From assembly GCF_026230105.1 (NCBI RefSeq), contig NC_079478.1, positions 33,371,653-33,435,652 of the forward strand: a stretch of 64,000 nucleotides of DNA, given 5' to 3'. The DNA comes from Diorhabda sublineata (lineage: Eukaryota > Arthropoda > Insecta > Coleoptera > Chrysomelidae). The notes beneath the pieces were generated by a model. The model made no database searches. It was given only the letters and a program-made list of their open reading frames with translations, and was not told where the DNA came from. The stretch's first letter is position 1, and the number at the start of each line of letters is the position of its first letter. This document shows, in pieces, positions 55,150-64,000 of the stretch. A program made the translations under genes and the position numbers.

Positions 55150-55275
55150 TTGTAGTTAAGTTTGGTTTGGTTTGATTAAATTAGGCTATGGAAGTTAGGT
55201 TAGGTTAGATTTGGTTAGGTTAGGTTAGGATTAGTTGAGTTAGGTTAAGATCTGATCGGTTAGGTTAGGTTCTAG
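55150..55275 (+). repeat. Interstitial TTAGG-like tract
   Basis: Imperfect runs of the insect telomere motif: GTTAGGTTAGGTTAG at about 55194 and TTAGGTTAGGTTAGG at about 55215, plus further units at 55239 and 55259, with degenerate TTTGG units before. It is short and interrupted. Confidence 0.6.
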
Positions 55276-56999
55276 TGAAAAAATTAAAATTCTAACTTAC
55301 ATTTCTTCAAATTTAGGCGTTTCGGCCAAACCAAACTTCTTCAATTCCAAACTTTCAGATCAAAAGATCGTAAATATACTGAGATCTTACCAATGGAGTT
55401 GTTTTTTTGGCAATTTTCTAGCAGATTTTGAGGTTATGCGGAAATATATTATTTACAAGTGTTTCGATTTTCCGCAAATTTTGAAAAATCATCATCATCA
55501 GCTCTTTTCAATTCCCTAGCGGAGAAAACCGACTTTTTTATGTATAAAACTAAATACTTGTACCAATTCCTATAGCAAGTTTCAGCAGTTTAAAATATTC
55601 TTGTCTCAAACTTAAACTCGTTTCCAGTAAAATATTTACTGGAAATTTACATTAAAAAAAAATAAATATTTAATAAGCTATTAGAAAAAAAATTTTCGAT
55701 TCCAACTGTTAATTGTAATATCTGTTTCTACTGCATGTACTTACGTCAAAATTGACTTGAAATGATTTTATAGAAACTTTTAATTTCTTCATTTTTTGTT
55801 TGGAACGTTTTTCCAATCACTTCTTCTTTCAATGTGCTTCATATGTAGGTGAAATTTCATCAGGATCAGAGTTGTCTCGGTTTTCCGTGAAAGTTATAAG
55901 TATACTTGAACCAATTTACAGAAAAAGTTTAACTGTGTCTCGTTCTCCACTTTTTCTTTTTTCTTTTAGTCATTACACTTTGTAGTTATAATTAAAAAAA
56001 TGAATATTTGCGTTTTTTCATAAGCTTTTTTTAGTATTTTTTATGGTATTTATACATTTACAAGCTGTGAATACTTTGAAATTACGCCGAAATCACTTTT
56101 TATTGAACCTTATTAAACCGGTTGGTGATTTGAATCTCATGTTTGGCTTATCAACATTCTGTATATATACCTAATTGACTGATCATTTTTCGTTGAAATT
56201 GAATCATTCAATGAGGTGTTTGTAGCCGATTTACAAAGAATGAAAATGTAACATTTTCCAAAACATTGCAATAATAAGCTCTATATGATTTTGTTATTCA
56301 TCTAAACTACTTATTACTTTTTATAAACAGTTCATTCGCTCTTATAAACTAAATTAACATTATATACATATCAGCGCACAAAAATCAACAGTGGTTTGCA
56401 ACAATGCAGTGAAGGCAGACATTGAAATTTTTGGGTTCTTAGTATAATATATATATATTCTTTTTGGTATGTAGTTTGAACTTAGCCTATGGTAACAGTC
56501 AAAAGTTTCGGTAAATTTCATTCAAATATAAGATGTTTCAACTAAAAATAGTAAATCTCTAAATTATATTTTCTTCTTTTGTTTGAAATAAATGATTGGA
56601 TGTGAATAAGCGACAAGAATACAACAACTGCCATTAAAATTGCCACGTTTGATGACCAATGACGGACCTACAGATCTGCCGCTTGTAGGCTATTCATTTT
56701 ACAACTTAATTCACAATTAGTTAAATTACATTTAATACGACAAAAAAATTCTAAAACTAAGGTAAGTAAACCTGTCTCACCTGAACAATTTGTCGTTGTT
56801 ATACACAAATAAATACGTGTGCTATATCAAAATGTATTCTGAATACTGTTCGTTCATAAACAAAGAATAGAATTGATGTAACAAAATTATTTTAAGTGAA
56901 ATGTAGCTTTGAAAGTATACGCATTCCTGATATGTCTAATGTTATTCTTAGAATAGAAGTCGTTTACAGAGTACAAGACACTTTCCAGTAAATATGCCC
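55276..56999. other. AT-rich spacer
   Basis: No gene or repeat boundary recognised. Confidence 0.35.
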
Positions 57000-57490
57000 T
57001 CAAATTATTGCGAAATACGGGAAAATATGGTATCGATATGATTTCAATTGGCAAGTGATTGTGCATTTTTTTGCATTGTAAAATATTGAGCCCTTAACTA
57101 ATTCTGAACGTGGAGTAGGTAAATAAAGATCGTGCTCCGCGTTCCTTAGTGGATAGCCGTGCAACATCCTTTCTGGCATTAGAGAAGCGTGCTTATGACT
57201 GGCAAATGGATTCAAAGATGAACAAGGAAGGAAGAATCCATGCCATGAGTAAATATCTAACAGCTTTCTTCTGTAGTTTGAAGATTCGCTCAACTTGAGT
57301 CGCACAACAGGCACCCCAGAAGGGAAGGGCATATCGAAGATGCGATTCAATAAGGGCATAATGAACTGTTAAACCGGTGGATAAGTTTAGTTTTTTGGAA
57401 AGTGATCTCAGCGCAAGACAGGAGGAACTTAATTTTTTGAATAAGGTGGTAATATGTGACTCCCATTTCAAGGAATTGTACACAACAAGC
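57000..57490 (-). pseudogene. Jockey-like LINE C-terminal fragment
   Basis: The minus strand reads LKWESHITTLFKKLSSSCLA, LSTGLTVHYALIESHLRYAL, PFWGACCATQVERIFKLQKK and AVRYLLM. After a frameshift it reads RMLHGYPLRNAEHDLYLPTP and RSELVKGSIFYNAKK. It is the same region as 14860-15645 but better preserved. 5'-truncated. Confidence 0.8.
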
Positions 57491-58181
57491 TGTAAGAATC
57501 TTCAACGACGTCAATGGTGGTGTTATTTGATAAAAAAGGCTGCAATGCATTTTTATATGGAAACCTCCTTGTAAACAAAATTTGCCGCCTCTCGAAATAT
57601 GCCGCTGTAGACTACAGCCTACTCAGCCTGCTGCTCAATGCAGCACTTCTGATGACAGTCAACAGTTGTTACAAGCGATTGTTTACATGTGAGCGTGTTA
57701 AAAATATTTTGAGCGTCTTAGAAATATTTTTACCGCGGTTTTGTGATTATTTAAATATCAAAATCCATTTTGAACATTAATGTCAACCCAAATTCTTCTA
57801 CTTTATCACCAAAATAGGGCAGTTCTGCAAAAAAAGTTTCATAATATTAGCGTTGAAAGTGAGTTTTCATTTTTTGACTGAAGAAGTTCGTAAAATGAGT
57901 TATAACATCAACGTATTCAATTCATGAAGCAACTTTTACATACTTCTGTCGATTACGTGGTTTGGGGGATTTAGGAAAACCACAAAATATTTTGTGGATA
58001 TAGATTATCATGTACCTAATCGAAAATAATTGATCCATAATAATTTTTTTAATAATAAATTCCGCCGAAGCTTGTAAGGTCATCTTTGGACACTTGAAAT
58101 TTGAATCTTTTAAACTGATATCTTTTTCGCTTTTGCTGTTGTTGTTGGCAACAAAATTCTTGCCTATATGATAAAACTTAG
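57491..58181. other. Spacer
   Basis: No gene recognised. Confidence 0.35.
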
Positions 58182-59485
58182 GGTAATTTTATACTTTCGC
58201 GGCCTCTTCGTTTTTTAGCCCTAGAAAATGTAAAAATAATCCGATTTCGATGAATTTTTTTAAAACCTTCGTTTTTACGGCGGATTTATAAAAAAAAATA
58301 TGGAAAATATGTCACCTCGGAGATTTTATATAGTTTCATGAGTTTAAATGTGATAATAAACGCACTTCTTCGCTTATAACCGTTGATAACTTTTTTACAA
58401 AGCATCAAACGCAGTTCATGTATTTTTTTTGTTAATCTACACAAAAAACGAACATTTTGGACAAAAAATTGAAAAATGTTTGTTTATTAATTTTTTTTCT
58501 CACTTAAAGATTTCAGCCAAAAACGAGGGGACCGTGAAAGCATAAAAAGTTCTCAAATAACTTGAAATTAAGATGTGGCCCTAATTTTATACTCGGCAAT
58601 GTATATTCGGAGTTTTTAGAGGTGTTCATACTGAAATCTAGTGAAAATTCAGATAACAGTGTATCAATATTCTTTTATTTTATCATAAACGCTCTAGAAA
58701 ATCGAAAAATCATCCGAACTGACACCTTTTTTTTTGCACGTTTATTTACAGTCACTAATTTCTTTCTGCAGCACTGCCAAAACATAGTTGTAAAGTTTGA
58801 TTCACATAATTTACCACAATTCCCACAAAATACCTTCGACTTTACCGCACCATGATTTATAAGAAATTGTATTATTTGTTTAAAGTCATTGAACATTGAA
58901 AGTGCCTCAAAAAGGGTCACTTCACAATTAGAACACAACATTGTTAATTATTACACTAATAGATAAATTATTAATCATGAAACTAATTGATATTGTTGCT
59001 TAATAATTTTTCACAACGTTGAATTTTTACGATAGTAGCGACATAGATCAAAGTTAGCTTTTAATATTGTACACTTGATTAAAATAAGTGATTTTAAGAA
59101 TATTTTCGTTCATACAACTTTAATGATTACTTAATAAAAAAAGTACAAACGATTATATGTGAGAAAAGGTCAATTTTAAGAGAAATTGTTATTATTTTCA
59201 ATTGTAAAACATGATAAATCAACATTTTTGTATAATTTTTTTTTCAATTTGTTCGTTTTTTGTGTAGATTACGAAAAAAAATATAACAACTAACAAAAGT
59301 TATCAACGATTATACGTGGATGAGTGAATTTTCATGTAAATTTTCATTTTTTTTTATTTCCATATTCTTTTTTCGTAAATTCGGCGTAAAAACAAAGATT
59401 TAAAAACAAAATTCATCGAAATCAGATGATTTTTCGATTTTCTACAGCCAAAAAAACGAGGGGATCGCGAAAGTATAAAATTACC
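58182..59485. mobile_element. Merlin-like element with about 300-bp inverted repeats
   Basis: The left end GGTAATTTTATACTTTCGCG is identical for 20 bases to the reverse complement of the right end. Homology continues through GATTTCGATGAATTTT, TTTTTACG(G/C)CG, ATCGTTGATAACTTTT-like sequence and AATCTACACAAAAAACGAAC, i.e. to about 58485 on the left and about 59185 on the right. AAACTTAG before and AAACTAG after may be an imperfect 8-bp target duplication. A transposase N-terminus sits in the centre. A partial inner copy of the end lies at 58508-58545. Confidence 0.65.
58675..58941 (-). pseudogene. Merlin/IS1595-type transposase N-terminus
   Basis: An ATG at 58941 opens 88 codons: MLCSNCEVTLFEALSMFNDF, KQIIQFLINHGAVKSKVFCG, NCGKLCESNFTTMFWQCCRK. 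The CGNCG...FWQC zinc-ribbon after an FLxxHG helix is the usual N-terminus of IS1595/ISXO2-like DDE transposases, the Merlin superfamily in animals. The downstream catalytic domain is absent, so the element is non-autonomous. Confidence 0.6.
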
Positions 59486-59831
59486 GAAACTAGATTTCCA
59501 AAAAATATTAATTTTTGAAATTTATTCATTTACGCAACAAGTATAGTAAAAATAATCATATTGATGAAATGTTTCTTTAGTGTTTTGAAAATTAGAAACG
59601 GTGGCCTCGTAAACTTATTAAATATTTGTAATATTCAATTATTCCTTTATAAATAAATGAATAAAATATACCGAAACTATTCAAAGTATGTTTATGAATA
59701 ATTTTTTTTTACTTTATTTAAGGCTATAATTACCTTTTCGCGATTTTAAATTATTTGGCACAGCTATTTTAGCTTATTTGATTTCATAATACTGCATTTT
59801 TATAAAATTAATTTTTTAAAAACGTTTTAAA

Positions 59832-59862
<31 letters not shown>

Positions 59863-60189
59863 ATGTACATTGTGTTTTTTGTTTACTATATTTTTTTCCT
59901 ATTTTCGTGCCTCTCCCTCTAGAATTTGCAATTGTGTCACCGATTGTCATATTTTAAACATTTTATTTTGGCCTTCAACAAAATTTTATACTAGTCAAGC
60001 AGGTTATAAAACAAAACGTTTTGTATCGGAATGGAATTTAATAAAATTGAAAATCGGAAGCACTCTACGAAAGCAAATTACAAATTTAATCATATTTCAG
60101 ACACTATTTTCAAGATCAAAGTCATAATGACAAGTATTAAATCGTAATTCAATATCTGATAGCAATAATGCAGACCTTGAATAGGGTAA
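59486..60189. other. AT-rich spacer with (TA)n
   Basis: A short TA repeat at 59830-59855. An 85-codon + frame at 59870 has no recognisable motif and was not called. Confidence 0.35.
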
Positions 60190-60840
60190 TGGTCTGGATC
60201 CCATGTTATTATGCTCGAAAGTGAGGTAGGACTAGCAGTCGACATAAAAGAAACGGATTAACACATGCCCTTACGAACAGAATGCTCCAGAACGTTACAA
60301 TAGTACATGATAACCTGCAAAGAATAACAGATTCCATATACCTGGATGTACAGCTGGATACGAATGGAAATCAGAAGAAGAATCATCCAAACAAATAAGG
60401 CATACTCTTCTGATATTTAGATATAGAGGCGTACATATAAACAGTCATCAAGTCATAATATATAAGACCTATAAGAAAGTATGGTTGTGAAACGTGGGTC
60501 TTGACACACAAAAAAGATATTAAGGATAATATATGTGGGAAAGGAGCAAATATATCTAGATATAATCATTATTTATATTAACAATACAAGGATATACAGA
60601 TATCGGAAGTTGTCGGCATGGAAAAACTTCTATGGGCAGTATTAGAACCCAATTTTGAAGAGCATAGGCTAATTGAAAGACCTCCGAAAAGATGGCAGGA
60701 AGAAATATCAGAAAATGATCTTCTGAAGATAAGCAATTGGACGCTCTGGACAAAAACAATGGATGGAAACTTAGAGATGGCAAGATCCGCAGGGGCTGTA
60801 GTACCATAGAAGATGAAGGGCTTCAAGGAGGTCACATCTT
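60190..60840 (+). pseudogene. LINE reverse transcriptase C-terminal fragment
   Basis: RITDSIYLDVQLDTNGNQ, then YGCETWVLTHKKDIKDN, then LIERPPKRWQEEISENDLLK, ending MARSAGAVVP. The YGxExW and RPPKRWxxEI blocks are in the order found after the core of insect LINE ORF2 proteins. Frames are broken. The final piece is repeated at 61030-61100. Confidence 0.65.
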
Positions 60841-61029
60841 AGCTCCTACAATCTGGACTAAAACATTTCCTGCATTGGCTTGTTATAATAAGTATTCCTG
60901 TAACTACTTCCTCCCTTTTCTACACATAAATATCATTCATCAGTTTCTGCTAGACTAAATCTCATTAGGTGCTTCCTATGACTTTAGTGTCCTGATAAGC
61001 GCAGCTCTAGACAGGCACGGCTGGGTAGA

Positions 61030-61100
61030 AAACTTAAGGATACCAAGGTCTGCAGCGGGTTATAGTACCATTGTAGGAGAAGGGCTTCAAGGGATTATAT
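61030..61100 (+). repeat. Second copy of the LINE 3' terminus
   Basis: GGTTATAGTACCATTGTAGG and AGAAGGGCTTCAAGGGATTA repeat the end of the preceding LINE (60787-60835, GGGCTGTAGTACCATAGAAG and GAAGGGCTTCAAGGAGGTC). Confidence 0.6.
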
Positions 61101-62094
61101 AAGCTTGAAATCGCCATGGATTGCTTCGGTATAACTTCAATTTTATAGATAACCGAGGCAATTAACGCCTGTGATAACGCTAAAAACGCAATAATACGTT
61201 TAGAAGCAGTTTTTAATTCATGACTTAATTCTTGAAAAACCACGTCTCATTACGCGTAAAATAGTTGATTAAATTAGAAAATAGAATTGCCGAAGAGGAA
61301 GAAGAATGAAGATGTAGAAGATAAACTGATGCTGAGCTGAAAGAAATAGATAACAAGTTTAATATCACATAAGTAGTCAGAACCCAAAGAGCATGTGTGT
61401 CGCCAAGAGAGCGCACAAGGAAGAACAGGGAATCAGAAGGAGAAGAAGCAGGCCGAAAAAGAAACGGATAGGTGAAGAGTGGGAATAAATGAGTGGAGAA
61501 AAAGAACAGAGGACAGTAGTGGATGAGGAGGAATAGTAGTAGAGTAGAGGAAGAAGAACAAAACAGAATTTAAAGAGACTTAATATGTTTTCAAGGCCTG
61601 AAATACTGTAATAAATATAATTCTGTCATTTTATAACTTGGACCAAATCCATCTTCTTCTACTAATGAAAATGGTATGATTATTTTATTTGCCGCAGAAA
61701 GCATTATCTGAAATGTAAATTGGTTATATTATTTACGAAACACGATGACACCTACTCGTATAAAATTAGTTGATAATTACATTTTGCTACGAAAGCGAGC
61801 AGCGTACATCGACATATTTAAAATACGACGGTTATAATATGCACGACCATTTGTAGCTTACGATGAAAGCAATTGTTCACTAAAGCTGTACACAACAATT
61901 AACAATATTTATTATTACAATGGTTACAATGCATATTATATTAAGTCTACATTAGACAAATGCTTGCATATGAAATAAATATCACGATTTGTTTATCATT
62001 TCATCGAATAATATTTATTATATTCGTTAAGAATCAGATAGAGGCTCACCTCTTTATCTAAACGACATGGTTCATGGAGAAAATCTGACTACTA
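61101..62094. other. Spacer with a purine-rich tract
   Basis: Bases 61265-61565 are strongly G/A-rich on the + strand (AGAAGAAGCAGGCCGAAAAA). The remainder is AT-rich. No gene recognised. Confidence 0.4.
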
Positions 62095-62185
62095 CACCTA
62101 CACTCACAATTACACTATCTCGCGCACGTTTCGACAATCAAATTATCGTCTTCAGAGACTGAATAAAGACAAAATCAGATATTGC
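62095..62185. repeat. Short dispersed palindromic repeat, copy 2
   Basis: ACTCACAATTACACTATCTC, then GCGCACGTTTCGACAATCAA and ATTATCGTCTTCAGAGACTG, corresponding to 20604-20665. Confidence 0.6.
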
Positions 62186-62269
62186 AAAACATATCATGAA
62201 AAATGATTAAGAGAGCAAAAAAGTAAAAAGTAATGAAAGGACCAGAAAACTTACAACAAGAAGATCAAG

Positions 62270-63066
62270 CAGCAATGATGCAAGAGATGGTAAGGCAGCA
62301 GGCCCTGAGAACGTACCATCAGAATTCCTGAAATTCCTTGATACCAAAACGATAACATTGATTACGAAGATGTTAAGCAGCATATTTGAAGAATACCATC
62401 AGAATTATTGAATTCCGAGCTCAAGGAACCTGGCGCCAAGTAATGCGAAGAATACCGTCTTATGGGCCATCATTTAAAGCTCAAGAATTCACAAATTATA
62501 TGTGAGCCAAACGAGGGAAGCATTGTTCTCAATACTGGTCACAGGAAGCGATCTATATATCGATCAAGCTCCGAGAGAAACACTCAAATAATGCATCGAA
62601 AATCCCTTTAAACGGCCTTCTTTAAGAGTCATAACTTCTTTGTTGAAATAAAGATAAGAGTGCCCAGAAGCTACGTTTCTCTATTCTGTTTTATAGAGTT
62701 GAATCCTGGACCTTGAACGAAGATATGAGCGAAAAATTGGAAGCATTCGAAATGTGGCTTCACATTACAATACTCAAGTTCCCCTGGACTATCCGGGTAA
62801 CAAATTAAAAAGTTTTCAGAAGAATTAAGAAAGAAATAAAAGTAATGAATGAATCCAGATATGCATTGCTCCACGCCATCTTGCAAAAGTAAATATTGGG
62901 AAAAAGAGGTCCAGGAAGAAGACGAACATCTTTGCTCAAAAACCTTAGAACTTGGTTTAATAAAACCTCCCTCTAACTTTTTCACATTGTCGCTGACACA
63001 ATAAAGATTCCCATGATGATTGCCAACATGTGTTACGAATAGACACCACAAGAAGAAGAAGAAGAC
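62270..63066 (+). pseudogene. RTE-like LINE with AAG tail, internally deleted
   Basis: GKAAGPENVPSEFLKFLDTK (about 62290) is the NGKAxGPDGIPxE block at the start of the RT domain. REALFSILVTGSDLYI lies near 62516. After a gap the frame reads ESWTLNEDMSEKLEAFEMWL, GKRGPGRRRTSLLKNLRTWF and IKIPMMIANMCYE, the usual C-terminus. AAGAAGAAGAAGAAGA (63051-63066) closes it. The FADD region between about 62580 and 62690 is deleted. Confidence 0.8.
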
Positions 63067-64000
63067 TATTCCTATACTATGAGAGAAAATTCTTAGGTTT
63101 ACATGGATCCAGCCTAATACTGCTTTTCGATAGCTACAAGGAGTAACCGACAACAGAAAGATTCCATTCGTCTTAAGTGGGCCGTATCAAAGAAAGATTA
63201 AAGCAAAATTCATGACATAATCTTCAACTGATTTGAACGTGAAGGATAAAAGTTTGATGAAGTAGCTGGACAGATGAGGAGACGAAATGATAACCACCTC
63301 TACTTGGAAGCTCGTCTCTAGTGTATATGAAATTTTATCAGACAGCAGTTACATTCATCTTAGATTGTCCTTGTCCCCTGATATTACCATTGCACCATCA
63401 ACTTGCTTTCCTCTTTTTTCTTCTCTTTCTTCCACGTTTGATAAAATTATACTAAAGCTATTGAATCCACAATTCAAGTATCAAATATCTTGTTCTTTGA
63501 TCAACATTCCTCTTCTTTCTCATCTTAGGAAAAGCTCACGATCGATATAAATACTTCAGCAATTTGTTTTAAGATGGATACTTCTGATCCTGATTGCTGG
63601 ATGGACTTTGTGGATGCCAACCTCGGATAAGAGTTAAGATTTGAAGTTGATTTGTTGCCCAGGAGGAAACCACTTGAAATAAGGACTAATAAAAATAGAA
63701 AACCGCAGCCGAGTATTGGATATGGAGTCTATATTCGACGTTAGACACTTCCAGGAAGTTTTGTAGAATAACCTATTCATTTTCAAAGGTTCCTTGACAC
63801 TTGAATGAATTCATTGAGAGAATGAGAATAAAAATACTGAGGTGACTGCAGGGTTTGTGGAGAAGAGGTTTAAACAACGAAATGCATAATTTCTGCAAGC
63901 TCCTAGACAGCAAGCACGGATATTCGCTTTGATCAAAATTAGAAGTAATTATTGAGATTGTTCTGACGACAAAACAGACAGAAGAGTCGATTGTGGGAGG
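63067..64000. other. Right-edge spacer
   Basis: Less A/T-rich than average, probably more decayed LINE sequence, but no motif could be named. Confidence 0.3.

Noticed and set aside
58562..58855. A + strand 97-codon frame inside the Merlin-like element
   Set aside because: It is antisense to the zinc-ribbon transposase N-terminus, which has the recognisable CGNCG and WQC pattern.
62671..63153. A 160-codon minus strand open frame
   Set aside because: It lies opposite a recognisable LINE C-terminus (GKRGPGRRRTSLLKN) and its own residues show no family pattern.
1..64000. tRNA, rRNA or other structured RNA genes
   Set aside because: I looked for A/B-box-like pairs and rRNA-like GC-rich blocks and saw none that I could defend by eye. 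A covariance-model scan would be needed to exclude them.

Overview
The window is AT-rich eukaryotic nuclear DNA with GT-AG introns, AATAAA polyadenylation signals and a very heavy, mostly decayed load of transposable elements. The element mix (mariner-like, hAT, piggyBac-like, PIF/Harbinger, Merlin-like, Helitron, Penelope-like, RTE-like, Jockey/CR1-like and R1-like remnants) and two repeat-associated ORF families that I recall from arthropod genomes point to an insect. A beetle is my best guess, but nothing in the window proves it. I see no bacterial, organellar or viral genes.

Cellular genes are few. The left edge holds the last coding exon of a cytochrome b5-like protein (172-354, + strand). 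The main intact gene is a six-exon metallophosphoesterase on the minus strand (14573 down to 9761), orthologous to MPPE1/PGAP5, the ER phosphodiesterase that trims GPI anchors. Its reconstructed frame gives 376 residues with all metal-binding motifs and a KxKxx C-terminus. On the opposite strand, inside its fourth intron, lies one isolated open exon resembling the start of a carboxypeptidase D-like metallocarboxypeptidase domain (13183-13384). A possible two-exon microprotein gene (4639-5216) is weakly supported.

The rest is repeat landscape. 1-7 kb: mariner, Helitron and arthropod-ORF-family remnants, a small TIR element and a TTAA-flanked piggyBac-like non-autonomous element. 8-10 kb: a Penelope-like element with a duplicated GIY-YIG region. 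14.8-31 kb: LINE, hAT and Tc1/mariner debris plus a decayed uncharacterised arthropod ORF. 31.7-34.4 kb: one foldback element containing a second, almost perfect hairpin with arms of about 550 bp. 34.7-36.7 kb: six copies of a 333-bp tandem repeat. 37.4-39.4 kb: small palindromic elements. 39.8-42.8 kb: nine copies of an unrelated repeat of about 336 bp arranged as alternating A/B dimers. 43.8-47.4 kb: three nested layers (inverted-repeat element, then hAT, then mariner). 47.8-49.1 kb: a terminal-inverted-repeat element carrying a piece of Helitron helicase. 51-64 kb: LINE 3' ends, a mariner deletion derivative, small TIR elements, an interstitial TTAGG-like tract and a Merlin-like element with inverted repeats of about 300 bp.

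The genes do not form a pathway. The window is best read as a GPI-remodelling gene next to a repeat-dense, satellite-bearing, possibly heterochromatic block in which elements have repeatedly inserted into one another. All family assignments come from recognising motifs by eye; none was checked by a search.
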